This document shows, one piece after another, positions 18,069 to 27,703 of a DNA stretch of 64,000 nt. The stretch comes from Flavobacterium eburneipallidum (GTDB lineage: Bacteria > Bacteroidota > Bacteroidia > Flavobacteriales > Flavobacteriaceae), in contig NZ_CP114291.2 of assembly GCF_027111355.2 (NCBI RefSeq), positions 3,534,001-3,598,000 of the forward strand, read 5' to 3'. The translations under genes and the position numbers were made by a program. The notes below the pieces were generated by a model. The model was not told the origin of the DNA, ran no database searches, and was given only the letters and a program-made list of their open reading frames with translations. The number at the start of each line of letters is the position of its first letter. Position 1 is the first letter of the stretch.

Positions 18069-19322
18069 ATGGTGGCTTCCTTTTTTCGAAAATTACTTTT
18101 GATTTTTATGGTTACTTCGGCTGTTGCACAAACAGAAACAGAAGTTGCGCCTCCTTATAATATCAAAACAGCAGCTTTTATTCAAAACAACAATAATGTG
18201 ATTCCTGTTTTTGAATTAGGTGAAGGATTCCAATTTCAATTTGACGATTTGTTTGGTAACGAAGCCAACTATTATTACGAAATCGTTCATTGTGACTACA
18301 ATTGGAAACCCACCGAAATTCCAAAAACCGACTATTTAAAAGGTTTCGACGGACAAAGAATTCAGCAATACGAGAATTCATTTAATACTTTACAAACCTA
18401 TTCGCATTATCAATTACCCATTCCTAACCAGTTCACCCAACTCCTTATTAGCGGCAATTATATGCTGAAAATTTTGGACGAGCACAAAGATATTGTGCTT
18501 TCTAGAAAATTTATTCTCTATGAAAACGTAGTTACGATTCCTATGCAAATTCGCCGTGCCAGAACCGCTAACTATTTGGATTCCAAACACAATATTGAAT
18601 TTTCGATACAATCGCAGGCGATAACTTTTCAAAACCCATTAAAAAACATAAAAGTAGTTTTGTTTCAAAACGGACAAATGAATTCAGCTATAAAAAATAT
18701 TGCTCCTCAATATACTATTGGTAATGAATTAATTTATAAATACGATACGCAAACTCAATTTTGGGCTGGAAACGAATTTTTATATTTTGACAATAACGAT
18801 ATTCGAGCCGCTGGCAATACTATCTCTCGAATAGATTCAGGTACCGGAATTTACAATACTCACTTATATACCAACAATGCTAGAGCTAATTTTCCATATA
18901 CTTTAAACCCTGATGCCAACGGAAACTTTGTAACAAGAAATATCCGTGGTGTAAGAAATGAAATTGAAGCCGATTATGCTTGGGTTTATTTCAGCCTTTC
19001 TGCACCAGCATTTATGTCTAAAAAAAGTATTTATGTTACTGGGATGTTCAATAATTACAGCCTATCGCCTGAATACAAATTGGATTTTAATGCCAAAACA
19101 AATACTTACGAAAAGGCAGTTTTGATCAAACAAGGATTTACCAATTATCAATACCAAATTGCTGATGACAAAGGCACTATTGATGGCGAAAAAGCCATTG
19201 ACGGTAATTTTTGGCAAACCGAAAATGATTATACTATTTTGGTTTATTATCGTCAAAATAATGATCGCTACGAACGCGTTATTGGAAAAGCTACAGCAAA
19301 TTCAAGCATAATTTCGAATTAA
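18069..19322 (+). CDS. Type IX secretion system plug protein (DUF5103)
   Basis: A 417-aa exported protein (signal peptide ending near VTSAVAQ) matching DUF5103. That family was identified as the plug of the T9SS SprA translocon, where it closes the channel's periplasmic side (established knowledge). Visible features are an N-terminal beta domain (NNVIPVFELGEGFQFQFDDL, then YYEIVHCDYNWKPTEI) and a C-terminal Ig/AMPK-CBM-like domain (IYVTGMFNNYSLSPEYKLDF). It fits with the T9SS-tailed proteins elsewhere in the window. No other T9SS component is adjacent. Confidence 0.88.
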   Translation: MVASFFRKLLLIFMVTSAVAQTETEVAPPYNIKTAAFIQNNNNVIPVFELGEGFQFQFDDLFGNEANYYYEIVHCDYNWKPTEIPKTDYLKGFDGQRIQQYENSFNTLQTYSHYQLPIPNQFTQLLISGNYMLKILDEHKDIVLSRKFILYENVVTIPMQIRRARTANYLDSKHNIEFSIQSQAITFQNPLKNIKVVLFQNGQMNSAIKNIAPQYTIGNELIYKYDTQTQFWAGNEFLYFDNNDIRAAGNTISRIDSGTGIYNTHLYTNNARANFPYTLNPDANGNFVTRNIRGVRNEIEADYAWVYFSLSAPAFMSKKSIYVTGMFNNYSLSPEYKLDFNAKTNTYEKAVLIKQGFTNYQYQIADDKGTIDGEKAIDGNFWQTENDYTILVYYRQNNDRYERVIGKATANSSIISN

Positions 19323-19404
19323 AAAAACATTTTTAAAAAACAGCAAAGCAAACCCATTTTTTTGTAAATTTGCGATATATTCAACTCATTAGTACTGCAT
19401 TACT

Positions 19405-19791
19405 ATGGTTTCACAAATAACAAGAGGTATCAAAATATCTGTTTTAACTAGTTTTGAAGGCACTTACTTCAAAAACTATAAAATTCATTTTGCCTTTAGT
19501 TATGAAATCACCATCGAAAACCACAGTAAAGATTCTGTACAATTAGTATCTCGTCATTGGGAAATTTTTGATTCGCTAAACAACAGAGAAATTGTAGATG
19601 GTGAAGGTGTAATTGGTAAAAAACCAGTTTTAAGGCCAGGCGAATCTCACACTTACAATTCAGGCTGTCTGCTTTCTTCACCTTATGGCGCGATGAAAGG
19701 TTTTTTTAATATGGTCAATTTCACCACTACCAAAAGTTTCAAAGTAATTGTACCAACCTTTCGTTTGTGTGCTCCTTTTGCTTTGAATTAA
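19405..19791 (+). CDS. apaG: ApaG-family protein
   Basis: A 128-aa protein with an FN3-like single-domain fold. The diagnostic region runs FSYEITIENHSKDSVQLVSRHWEIFDSLN, then VVGKKPVLRPGESHTYNSGC-like sequence (here GVIGKKPVLRPGESHTYNSG) and PYGAMKGFFNM. ApaG is often annotated as a Co2+/Mg2+ efflux protein on weak evidence; the same domain occurs in some F-box and DNA polymerase-delta-interacting proteins. It lies between the T9SS plug gene and pruA with its own leader. Confidence 0.92.
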   Translation: MVSQITRGIKISVLTSFEGTYFKNYKIHFAFSYEITIENHSKDSVQLVSRHWEIFDSLNNREIVDGEGVIGKKPVLRPGESHTYNSGCLLSSPYGAMKGFFNMVNFTTTKSFKVIVPTFRLCAPFALN

Positions 19792-19840
19792 AGTTTTCTC
19801 AAACTCAATCATAATTCATTCCTTTTCAAACAATCCTTTG

Positions 19841-19848
19841 TACTTTTG
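19841..19848 (+). promoter_or_regulatory. pruA -7 promoter element (TACTTTTG)
   Basis: Exact TAnnTTTG match, 48 bp before the pruA ATG. Confidence 0.55.
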
Positions 19849-19896
19849 TTAGTATGAAATAACGATTGTATTTTCTAATTCTTAAATTCAAAAGAT

Positions 19897-21525
19897 ATGC
19901 TCAAAGGATTTTTTAATGTACCAAAAGCCATAAACGAGCCTGTAAAATCATACGCTCCAAATTCTCCAGAAAAAAAAGCTGTTCTTACCGCTTACCAACA
20001 AATGTGGAAGGCTCAAATAGATGTTCCACTCTATATTGGAAGTGAAGAAATTAGAACTGGAAACACCCGAAATATTACCCCACCTCACGACCACAAACAC
20101 ATCGTAGGTGTTTATCATCTTGCCGAAAAATCCCATATCGAAAAAGCGATTGCTAACGCCTTGGATTCCAAAACAAAATGGGCTAGTATGGCTTGGGAAC
20201 AACGAGCTGCCATTTTCCTGAAAGCTGCCGAATTGATTGCCGGACCTTACAGAGCCCAAATAAATGCTGCAACCATGATTGGGCAATCCAAAAATATTTA
20301 TCAAGCCGAAATTGATGCTGCCTGCGAATTCATAGATTTCTTGCGTTATAATGTGGAATTTATGACACAAATATACAGCGACCAGCCCAAATCTACTTCC
20401 GATGTCTGGAATAGATTAGAATACCGTCCGCTGGAAGGTTTTGTGTATGCTATTACGCCTTTTAATTTTACAGCTATTGCTGCCAATCTTCCAGCAAGTG
20501 CTGCTATGATGGGAAATGTTGTGATTTGGAAACCTAGCGACAGCCAAGTTTTTTCTGCAAAAATTATTATTGATATTTTTAAAGAAGCTGGACTTCCTGA
20601 TGGTGTTATCAACGTAGTTTTTGGAGATGCTTTGATAATTACCGATACGATTATTGAAAGCCGTGATTTGGCCGGAGTTCATTTTACAGGTTCTACTCAC
20701 GTATTCAAAGATATTTGGGCAAAAATTGGATCCAATATTCACCACTATAAAACCTATCCAAGAATTGTGGGCGAAACAGGCGGAAAAGATTTTGTTGTAG
20801 CGCATCCAAGTGCTAATGTAAAACAAGTGGTTACAGGACTCATTCGTGGCGCTTTCGAATTTCAAGGGCAAAAATGTTCTGCTGCTTCTAGAGCGTACAT
20901 CCCGAAAAGTCTTTGGACGGAAGTCAAACAACAATTAATTACGGATGTCAAATCGATGAAAATGGGATCGCCAGAAGATTTTGGCAATTTTATTACCGCC
21001 GTAATTCACGAAGGTTCTTTTGATAAATTGGCAAAGTATATCGACCAAGCCAAGAAAGATTCTGATATCGAGATTATCGTTGGTGGGAACTATGATAAAT
21101 CCGTTGGTTATTTTATTGAACCAACCATAATTGTAACCACAAATCCAAATTATGTTACCATGGAAACCGAATTATTCGGACCAATTCTAACCCTTTTCGT
21201 TTACGAAGACGACCAATGGGAAGCTACTTTAAAACTTATTGACAATACTTCTGAATATGCTTTAACTGGTGCCATTTTCAGTAAAGACCGTTACGCCATC
21301 GAAGAAGCAACAGTCGCTTTACAAAATGCCGCAGGAAATTTATACATCAACGACAAACCAACGGGAGCTATTGTAGGAATGCAACCTTTTGGTGGAGCCA
21401 GAGCATCAGGAACCAATGACAAAGCAGGTTCGGCAATGAATTTATTGCGTTGGGTTTCGCCAAGAAATATCAAAGAAGTTTTTGTTACACCAGAAGATTA
21501 TAGGTATCCGTTTTTGGGAGAATAG
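19897..21525 (+). CDS. pruA: L-glutamate gamma-semialdehyde dehydrogenase
   Basis: Oxidises glutamate-gamma-semialdehyde (pyrroline-5-carboxylate) to glutamate with NAD+, the second step of proline catabolism. The general-base Glu lies in VGETGGKDF and the catalytic Cys at residue 327 in FQGQKCSAASR. The cofactor-binding ITPFNFTAI and HFTGSTHVF are also present. At 542 aa it matches the monofunctional P5C dehydrogenase group; the proline dehydrogenase (PutA/PruB) domain is absent and not nearby. It is monocistronic and convergent with the DUF2490 gene. Confidence 0.97.
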   Translation: MLKGFFNVPKAINEPVKSYAPNSPEKKAVLTAYQQMWKAQIDVPLYIGSEEIRTGNTRNITPPHDHKHIVGVYHLAEKSHIEKAIANALDSKTKWASMAWEQRAAIFLKAAELIAGPYRAQINAATMIGQSKNIYQAEIDAACEFIDFLRYNVEFMTQIYSDQPKSTSDVWNRLEYRPLEGFVYAITPFNFTAIAANLPASAAMMGNVVIWKPSDSQVFSAKIIIDIFKEAGLPDGVINVVFGDALIITDTIIESRDLAGVHFTGSTHVFKDIWAKIGSNIHHYKTYPRIVGETGGKDFVVAHPSANVKQVVTGLIRGAFEFQGQKCSAASRAYIPKSLWTEVKQQLITDVKSMKMGSPEDFGNFITAVIHEGSFDKLAKYIDQAKKDSDIEIIVGGNYDKSVGYFIEPTIIVTTNPNYVTMETELFGPILTLFVYEDDQWEATLKLIDNTSEYALTGAIFSKDRYAIEEATVALQNAAGNLYINDKPTGAIVGMQPFGGARASGTNDKAGSAMNLLRWVSPRNIKEVFVTPEDYRYPFLGE

Positions 21526-21566
21526 TTTTCGAGGTACGAGGTTAGACATACGAAGTTGGAAATTTA

Positions 21567-21617
21567 AAAACCCACAAGAATTGAAGTTTATTTGAATTCT
21601 TTTGTGGGTTTTTATTT
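21567..21617. terminator. Bidirectional terminator between pruA and DUF2490 gene
   Basis: Long hairpin with arms AAAACCCACAA and TTGTGGGTTTTT plus inner GAATT/GAATTC pairing. It has T-runs on both strands and lies between two convergent genes. Confidence 0.75.
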
Positions 21618-21636
21618 TTTTATCTGAATTAAGCAC

Positions 21637-22320
21637 CTAAAAAGGCAAATTATTAAAAAACATAATTTGAAATTGAGTTCTGCTGGAATTTTGCTGAATT
21701 TGTGACATTAGACCTGTTTCCATCTTAAAGTTTTTATTGAAACAGTAGCCAAGACCCCCATAAATACGATCTCTATCAAAATAATTGGACTTCGTATTAA
21801 TAAAAATTTCATTATAAGCTGAAAGATAAATAGCATTCTTCTCCATTATTTTTTTATTAATTGGAACATTTAAAGAAAGAAAATAACGCAGACGCATCTT
21901 AAAATCTTCCTCAATAAAGCGTTGTTCAAAACGATAACGGTGCTGAATATTTACGCTACCAAATTGTTGTTTGGTTATAAATTGCTGAAAGACTCGGTGT
22001 TCATTTGTACTGAATTTATCATTCGTACCTGCTATATAAGGCTCTGAATGAACGTAAGCATATCCCAACAAAAGATTATTATTATTTTCAGTCAAATTAT
22101 AACCAATTCCTGTTCTTAATAATAATTGCTCCAAATCACCAGCAAAATTAAAGTTGCGATATTGCACTTCGTTGTGAAAATTCCATCGATCGTTTATTTT
22201 TTGATTCCCGAAATACAGAAACCAATTTCCTGTATCTGTTTTTTGTGAATTAGCATTTGCTGATAAAAATAGTATCAGTAAAAAACAGAATGATTTTACC
22301 TTGTTTGCCATAGTTCCCAT
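21637..22320 (-). CDS. DUF2490 outer-membrane-like protein
   Basis: A 227-aa exported protein with a signal peptide (FCFLLILFLSANANSQ). The sequence alternates polar and aromatic/hydrophobic residues (WNFHNEVQYRNFNF, HRYRFEQRF, MRLRYFLSLN), as in small outer-membrane beta-barrels, and ends in FFNNLPF with a C-terminal aromatic. The DUF2490 family has no established function. ATG codons at 22320 and 22311 are both possible starts; the second gives a signal peptide nearer the N-terminus. It sits 28 bp downstream of rsmG on the same strand. Confidence 0.82.
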   Translation of the reverse strand: MGTMANKVKSFCFLLILFLSANANSQKTDTGNWFLYFGNQKINDRWNFHNEVQYRNFNFAGDLEQLLLRTGIGYNLTENNNNLLLGYAYVHSEPYIAGTNDKFSTNEHRVFQQFITKQQFGSVNIQHRYRFEQRFIEEDFKMRLRYFLSLNVPINKKIMEKNAIYLSAYNEIFINTKSNYFDRDRIYGGLGYCFNKNFKMETGLMSQIQQNSSRTQFQIMFFNNLPF

Positions 22321-22347
22321 TTCAACTTTATATCCTTCTACTTAAGA

Positions 22348-22980
22348 CTAATTAGCTACAAATTTCAAAGGCAAATGCACTACTTTCTTGGTTTCAAAAA
22401 ATTCATCTTCGAAAAAATCGGCTAAATTATATTCGGTTGCTTTTGGAAAATCTTTTAATTCTTCGGTCAAATCACCACCTTTCAGATAGAGAATTCCATT
22501 TTTGAGTTCGTGTTTGTTTTGTTTCTTGATTTTGGTTTTTATCCAAGAAACAAAATCAGGCATATTGGTCACTGCACGACTCACGATAAAATCGAAATCA
22601 CCTTTTACCAATTCAGCTCTTTTTTGTTCGGCTTTTACATTTTTGAGTTCCAACGCCTCGGCAACAGCCTGAACGACTTTTATTTTTTTGGCAATCACAT
22701 CAATAAGGTAAAAACGAGTTTCCGGAAAAAGAATTGCTAATGGAATTCCCGGAAATCCTCCCCCAGTTCCAACGTCTAAAACGTAAGTTCCTGGTTCGAA
22801 TTTGACAACTTTGGCAATTCCTAACGAATGCAAAATGTGTTTGGTGTATAATTCGTCAATATCTTTTCGGGAAATAACGTTGATTTTGGCATTCCAATCG
22901 TGGTATAAAAAATCCAGTTTTTCGAACTGTTCTTTTTGAATATCAGTTAAATAAGGGAAATGTTTTAGAATCTCATCCAT
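22348..22980 (-). CDS. rsmG: 16S rRNA (guanine527-N7)-methyltransferase RsmG (GidB)
   Basis: Methylates N7 of G527 in the 530 loop of 16S rRNA. The N-terminal helix region LYHDWNAKINVISRKDIDELYTKH, then HSLGIAKV, and SAM motif I YVLDVGTGGGFPGIPLAILFP are diagnostic, followed by FDFIVSRAVTNMPDF. The start at 22980 (MDEILKHFPYLT) gives 210 aa, the family norm; the frame is open to 22998 (MLKFKK) but these extra residues look non-native. Loss of this gene usually gives low-level streptomycin resistance (family knowledge). Confidence 0.95.
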   Translation of the reverse strand: MDEILKHFPYLTDIQKEQFEKLDFLYHDWNAKINVISRKDIDELYTKHILHSLGIAKVVKFEPGTYVLDVGTGGGFPGIPLAILFPETRFYLIDVIAKKIKVVQAVAEALELKNVKAEQKRAELVKGDFDFIVSRAVTNMPDFVSWIKTKIKKQNKHELKNGILYLKGGDLTEELKDFPKATEYNLADFFEDEFFETKKVVHLPLKFVAN

Positions 22981-23041
22981 CTTTTTAAATTTTAACAAAA
23001 GTACAGTTTTTAGTTTTGAATATTTAACTCAAATTAAGAGA

Positions 23042-23068
23042 TTGAAAAAATTTAAATAATTATATTTG
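23042..23068 (+). promoter_or_regulatory. Desaturase gene promoter
   Basis: The -7 element TATATTTG is at 23061-23068, with TTG at 23042-23044 about 16 bp upstream, 20 bp before the desaturase ATG. Confidence 0.55.
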
Positions 23069-23088
23069 CTGGCTATTTAAAATTAACC

Positions 23089-24183
23089 ATGAACAACGTT
23101 GCTCCTACATTTGCAAAGCAAGACAGTCTAAAGTTTTTTAGAACGCTTAACTCTCGAGTGAACAGCTACTTCAAAGAAAACAACATACCAAAAACTGGCA
23201 ATTGGAAAATCCATTTGAAGACTGTAATTCTTTTTACCGTTTTTCTTGTGCCTTATTTTTTGATACTTACTTTACCAATGCCGTTTTGGGCGCACCTTCT
23301 TTTGACCTTTGTTATGGGAGTTGGAATGGCTGGAATCGGAATGAATGTAATGCACGACGCCAATCACGGTTCGTATTCGACCAAAAGCTGGGTAAATAAA
23401 TTCATGGGCGGAACGATTTATGTTTTGGCAGGAAACGTCCACAATTGGCAAGTACAACACAACGTTTTACATCATACTTACACCAACATCATTGGTCACG
23501 ACGAAGACTTGGAAGCAGGAAGAATTATGCGTTTCTCTAAAGAAGCAGAATGGCATAAATTTCACAAGTACCAACAATATTATGCGGTTTTTTTATATGG
23601 TTTATTGACTTTCAATTGGGCAATTACGACTGATTTTAAGCAAATGAGCAATTACATTAAAAGAAAATTGTCTTATGGCGAACCAAAAAGCCCCAAAATT
23701 CTTTGGACAACTTTAATTATAACTAAAATAATTTATTTAGCCATTTGGATGGTTTTACCAATGGTTCTTGGGATAGTGTGGTGGAAAGTTTTGGTTGGTT
23801 TTTTCGTAATGCATTATACAGCTGGATTGATTTTGAGTATTGTATTCCAATTGGCTCATGTTGTTGATGAAGCCGCTAATCCTGTACCCAACGAAGAAGG
23901 CGAAATGGAAAATACTTGGGCGATTCATCAATTGTACACCACCGTTAATTTTGCTCCAAAAAACAAAATCGTAAACTGGTACACGGGAGGATTAAACCAT
24001 CAGATTGAGCATCATATTTTTCCACACATCAGTCACGTGCATTATGGAAAAATTGCAAAAATCGTTAAGGAAACAGCCAAAGAATGTCAGCTTCCATATT
24101 ACGAATACAAAACAATGACAGCAGCTGTTGTTGCTCATTTCAAACATTTGAAAGAACTGGGAATGAAACCCGCTTTACAATAA
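23089..24183 (+). CDS. Membrane fatty acid desaturase (acyl-CoA/acyl-lipid type)
   Basis: Di-iron membrane desaturase of 364 aa. The three histidine boxes are HDANH (residues 89-93), HNVLHH (124-129) and HQIEHH (304-309), with two hydrophobic hairpins before and between boxes 2 and 3. HQIEHH is the front-end/acyl-CoA type of box 3. No cytochrome b5 domain is present, so a ferredoxin or other partner would supply electrons. It introduces a double bond in membrane fatty acids; regiospecificity cannot be read from sequence. Fatty acid desaturation is often linked to cold adaptation (inference). Confidence 0.92.
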   Translation: MNNVAPTFAKQDSLKFFRTLNSRVNSYFKENNIPKTGNWKIHLKTVILFTVFLVPYFLILTLPMPFWAHLLLTFVMGVGMAGIGMNVMHDANHGSYSTKSWVNKFMGGTIYVLAGNVHNWQVQHNVLHHTYTNIIGHDEDLEAGRIMRFSKEAEWHKFHKYQQYYAVFLYGLLTFNWAITTDFKQMSNYIKRKLSYGEPKSPKILWTTLIITKIIYLAIWMVLPMVLGIVWWKVLVGFFVMHYTAGLILSIVFQLAHVVDEAANPVPNEEGEMENTWAIHQLYTTVNFAPKNKIVNWYTGGLNHQIEHHIFPHISHVHYGKIAKIVKETAKECQLPYYEYKTMTAAVVAHFKHLKELGMKPALQ

Positions 24184-24225
24184 AGTAGAAAATAAAACAG
24201 ATTTATAAATCAAAATTTACATTTA

Positions 24226-25416
24226 ATGAACAATTTGCTTTCAGACAGAATTAATAATTTAGCTACGTCACAAACATTAGCAATGGCTGCATTAGCCAGA
24301 GAATTAAAAGCTCAAGGAAAAGATATCATCAGTTTAAGTTTGGGTGAACCCGATTTTAACACACCTGATTTTATTAAAGAAGCGGCAAAACAAGCCATCG
24401 ATGATAATTACAGCACTTATTCTCCAGTTGACGGTTACGGTGACTTGAAAGAGGCTATTTGCAGAAAATTCAAAAGAGACAACGGATTGGATTACAAACC
24501 ATCTCAAATCGTAGTTTCAACTGGTGCAAAACAATCATTATACAACATTGCGCAAGTAATGTTAAACGATGGTGACGAAGTTATCTTACCTGCTCCTTAC
24601 TGGGTTTCTTACTTTGAAATCGTAAAATTATCAGGTGGAGTTCCTGTAGAGGTTCCAACTTCTGTAGACACTGATTTTAAAATCACACCAGCACAATTAG
24701 AAGCGGCTATCACACCAAAAACAAAAATGATGTGGTTCTCTTCTCCTTGTAATCCTTCAGGCTCTGTTTACAGCAGAGAAGAATTAACAGCTTTGGCTAA
24801 AGTATTAGAAAATCACCCAAACATTATTGTTGTTGCTGACGAAATCTACGAGCACATCAATTTCTCTGGAACTTTCTGCAGTATTGGATCTATACCGGGA
24901 ATGTTGGAAAAAACAGTTACTGTAAACGGAGTTGCAAAAGCATTTGCTATGACAGGATACAGAATTGGTTACATCGGAGCACCTGAATTTATCGCAAAAG
25001 CCTGTACAAAAATTCAAGGGCAAGTAACTTCAGGAGCAAATTCTGTGGCGCAACGTGCTACCATTACTGCTGTAGATGTTGACCCATCTGTATTGAACCA
25101 CATGGTTCAGGCTTTCCACAGCCGTAGAGATTTAGTTGTTGGATTATTGAAAGAAATTCCAGGAATCAAAATCAACGTTCCAGAAGGAGCTTTCTACGTT
25201 TTCCCAGACGTTTCTTCTTTCTTCGGAAAAACATTAAAAGGAACTGAAATCAAAGATGCTAACGATTTATCCATGTATCTTTTGGCTGAAGCAAACGTGG
25301 CTACTGTAACAGGAGATGCTTTCGGTAATCCGGATTGCATCCGTTTCTCTTATGCTACAAGCGATGATATTTTGAAAGAAGCATTAAAAAGAATTAAAGA
25401 AGCATTGGCAGTATAA
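24226..25416 (+). CDS. PLP-dependent aspartate aminotransferase (class I)
   Basis: Fold-type I aminotransferase of 396 aa, subgroup I-gamma (AspB/AspC-like). The PLP Lys lies in VNGVAKAFAMTGYRIGY, the Asp that contacts the pyridine nitrogen in VVADEIYEH, and the substrate-carboxylate Arg in IRFSYATS. CNPSGSVYSREEL is the usual asparagine loop. The likely reaction is aspartate + 2-oxoglutarate to oxaloacetate + glutamate; related members also accept prephenate. It lies 42 bp after the desaturase gene and is followed by a strong terminator. Confidence 0.93.
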   Translation: MNNLLSDRINNLATSQTLAMAALARELKAQGKDIISLSLGEPDFNTPDFIKEAAKQAIDDNYSTYSPVDGYGDLKEAICRKFKRDNGLDYKPSQIVVSTGAKQSLYNIAQVMLNDGDEVILPAPYWVSYFEIVKLSGGVPVEVPTSVDTDFKITPAQLEAAITPKTKMMWFSSPCNPSGSVYSREELTALAKVLENHPNIIVVADEIYEHINFSGTFCSIGSIPGMLEKTVTVNGVAKAFAMTGYRIGYIGAPEFIAKACTKIQGQVTSGANSVAQRATITAVDVDPSVLNHMVQAFHSRRDLVVGLLKEIPGIKINVPEGAFYVFPDVSSFFGKTLKGTEIKDANDLSMYLLAEANVATVTGDAFGNPDCIRFSYATSDDILKEALKRIKEALAV

Positions 25417-25440
25417 GCTAAACTTCAAATCTAAATATCA

Positions 25441-25471
25441 AAAGCCTCAAGATTTTCTTGAGGCTTTTTTT
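25441..25471 (+). terminator. Aminotransferase terminator
   Basis: Arms AAAGCCTCAAGA and TCTTGAGGCTTT (12 bp, perfect) with a run of seven T. Confidence 0.85.
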
Positions 25472-25576
25472 GGCACTAATTTTGATATAAAAGACACCTA
25501 ATCAGCAAAAAACAGAATCCTAAATAAACGGTGATTTTTCGTATTTATGTGATTAAAAACTAACTAACCCAACATT

Positions 25577-27436
25577 ATGAATAAAAAAACTACTCTAAAT
25601 TCATTCCAAAAATTTTCCTTTTTTCTCTTTTTATTACTAGGAATTATTTCTTCGATGAATGCCCAACGTACTGTCGAAAAATTAAATCGTGGATTAGTTG
25701 CAACTCGTTTAAATTCGAATCAAGTCTATATCAACTGGAGAATGTTAGGCACTGAACCCACCAATGTAAGCTACAATTTGTATTGCAATGACAAAAAAGT
25801 AGCAGGAAGTCCGTTTGCCACCACTACAAATTTCACTCACGAAATCACAACCGACGAAACTTATTTTATTCGTGCCATTATTAATGGAACTGAACAACCC
25901 GCTTCAGAAAAAGCAACTGTTTGGGCAAACCAATATTTAGACATTCCAATGCAAATTCCCGCTGGTGGAATTTCTCCTGACGGACGTAATTATACCTATA
26001 GCGTTGGCGATTGTAGTACTGGCGATGTAGATGGCGATGGTCAATATGAAATTTTTGTAAAATGGGATCCATCGAATGCACACGATAATTCACACAAAGG
26101 TTATACAGGAAATGTATATTTGGATTGTTATCGTTTAGACGGTACACAACTTTGGCGAATTGATTTAGGAAAAAACATCCGAGCAGGAGCGCATTATACC
26201 CAATTTATGGTTTATGATTTGGACTCCGATGGAAAAGCAGAAATAACTTGTAAAACAGCCGATGGAACTACAGACGGAACAGGTACAGTTATAGGATCAG
26301 CTACTGCCGATTATAGAAATACGAATGGATTTATTCTATCAGGACCAGAATTTTTAACTGTTTTTAATGGATTAACAGGAAAAGCAATGGCTACAGCTGA
26401 TTATTTACCAGCACGTGGCGGAAACGGCTCTTCTTGGGGAGATTCAAACGGCAATCGTGTGGATCGATACATTGCCGCTGTGGCTTATTTGGATGGAGAA
26501 AAACCGAGTCTCGTGATGGGACGTGGCTATTACACCAGACTAACCCGTGTGGCTTGGGATTGGCGAAACAACACCCTTACTAAAAGATGGATTTTTGACA
26601 GTAACGATGCTGCCAATGCGGGAGCTTATGGACAAGGTAATCATCAAATGAGTGTAGGCGATGTTGACGGTGATGGCAAAGACGAAGTATGCAACGGAAC
26701 CAGCACAATTGATGACAACGGAACTCTATTATATGCCAATGGTTTAGGTCATGGCGATTCCTTGCACATGACGGATATGGATCCTGATCGACCTGGACAG
26801 GAAGTGTGGCAATGCCATGAAGTTCCTTCTAAATATGGCGATTATGGTCTTGAATTTAGAGATGCCAAAACTGGAAAACCATTATGGGGCGTTAAAGGCG
26901 AAGGAACTGATGTCGGTCGTGGTCTAGCATCCGATATCGATCCTCGTTACAAAGGCTATGAATGCTGGGGTTCTACAGGAAATTTATACGATTGTAAAGG
27001 CAATGAAATTGGAACCGTCAAACCCTCAATGAATTTTGCAATTTGGTGGGATGGCGACTTGAATAGAGAGCTATTAAACTCCAACAGAATTGACAAATGG
27101 GATTACACTAATGCAAAAAGCGTCAATCTACTAACTGCTGAAGGCTATAGATCAAACAACGGAACCAAATCGACTCCCTGCTTGAGTGCTGATCTTTTTG
27201 GTGATTGGCGTGAAGAAGTGATTTTCCGTAAAGTTGATAATACTGCTATTCGAATTTACACGACTAATATTCCAACCACACACAAATTATACACTTTGAT
27301 GCACGATACTCAATATAGAGTGGCAATTGCTTGGCAAAACTCGTCATACAATCAACCTCCGCATCCAAGTTTTTATTTAGGAACTGATATGGCAACACAA
27401 ACCAAACCAAATGTGGTTCTGGCAAAAAAACTTTAA
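25577..27436 (+). CDS. Rhamnogalacturonan lyase, polysaccharide lyase family 11 (no T9SS tail)
   Basis: Secreted pectin-degrading enzyme (619 aa) that cleaves rhamnogalacturonan I by beta-elimination. A signal peptide ends near SSMNAQ. A short N-terminal beta/FN3-like domain (LNRGLVATRLNSNQVYINWRML) precedes the eight-bladed propeller of PL11 enzymes. Several calcium-binding loops are visible: GDVDGDGQYEIFVKWDPS, YDLDSDGKAEI and GDVDGDGKDEV. ADLFGDWREEVIF and YRVAIAWQNSSYNQPPHPSFYLG are hallmark PL11 C-terminal motifs. It stops just after the catalytic domain (NVVLAKKL), without the T9SS C-terminal domain found on its neighbour. Confidence 0.93.
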   Translation: MNKKTTLNSFQKFSFFLFLLLGIISSMNAQRTVEKLNRGLVATRLNSNQVYINWRMLGTEPTNVSYNLYCNDKKVAGSPFATTTNFTHEITTDETYFIRAIINGTEQPASEKATVWANQYLDIPMQIPAGGISPDGRNYTYSVGDCSTGDVDGDGQYEIFVKWDPSNAHDNSHKGYTGNVYLDCYRLDGTQLWRIDLGKNIRAGAHYTQFMVYDLDSDGKAEITCKTADGTTDGTGTVIGSATADYRNTNGFILSGPEFLTVFNGLTGKAMATADYLPARGGNGSSWGDSNGNRVDRYIAAVAYLDGEKPSLVMGRGYYTRLTRVAWDWRNNTLTKRWIFDSNDAANAGAYGQGNHQMSVGDVDGDGKDEVCNGTSTIDDNGTLLYANGLGHGDSLHMTDMDPDRPGQEVWQCHEVPSKYGDYGLEFRDAKTGKPLWGVKGEGTDVGRGLASDIDPRYKGYECWGSTGNLYDCKGNEIGTVKPSMNFAIWWDGDLNRELLNSNRIDKWDYTNAKSVNLLTAEGYRSNNGTKSTPCLSADLFGDWREEVIFRKVDNTAIRIYTTNIPTTHKLYTLMHDTQYRVAIAWQNSSYNQPPHPSFYLGTDMATQTKPNVVLAKKL

Positions 27437-27703
27437 ATTCTATTTTAAATTATGAAATAACAATCAATTGAATAGAAAAAGGTATTATAACACAAATAAA
27501 TTCAGTGTTAAAAACAATTATAGATTATAGTCCTGAATTAATAAAAAACAATAAAATCCTTCAAGTAAAAATACTTGTGCCTTTTTATTATAAAAAAGCA
27601 TAACAGGACAGGACAGATTAGGTTATCTTTAAATGTATCTTTAGCCAATTAAAAATGCTATTAACCACCTATAAAACAACTAACTTCTTTAAACCAAAAT
27701 GTT

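Noticed and set aside
20416..20934. 172-codon antisense frame within pruA
   Set aside because: Composition is non-family, and it lies fully inside a well-supported gene with conserved active-site motifs.
23089..25416. Desaturase and aminotransferase genes as a biosynthetic cluster
   Set aside because: The gap is small, but no further pathway gene is present and both are common housekeeping functions; cotranscription does not imply a pathway.
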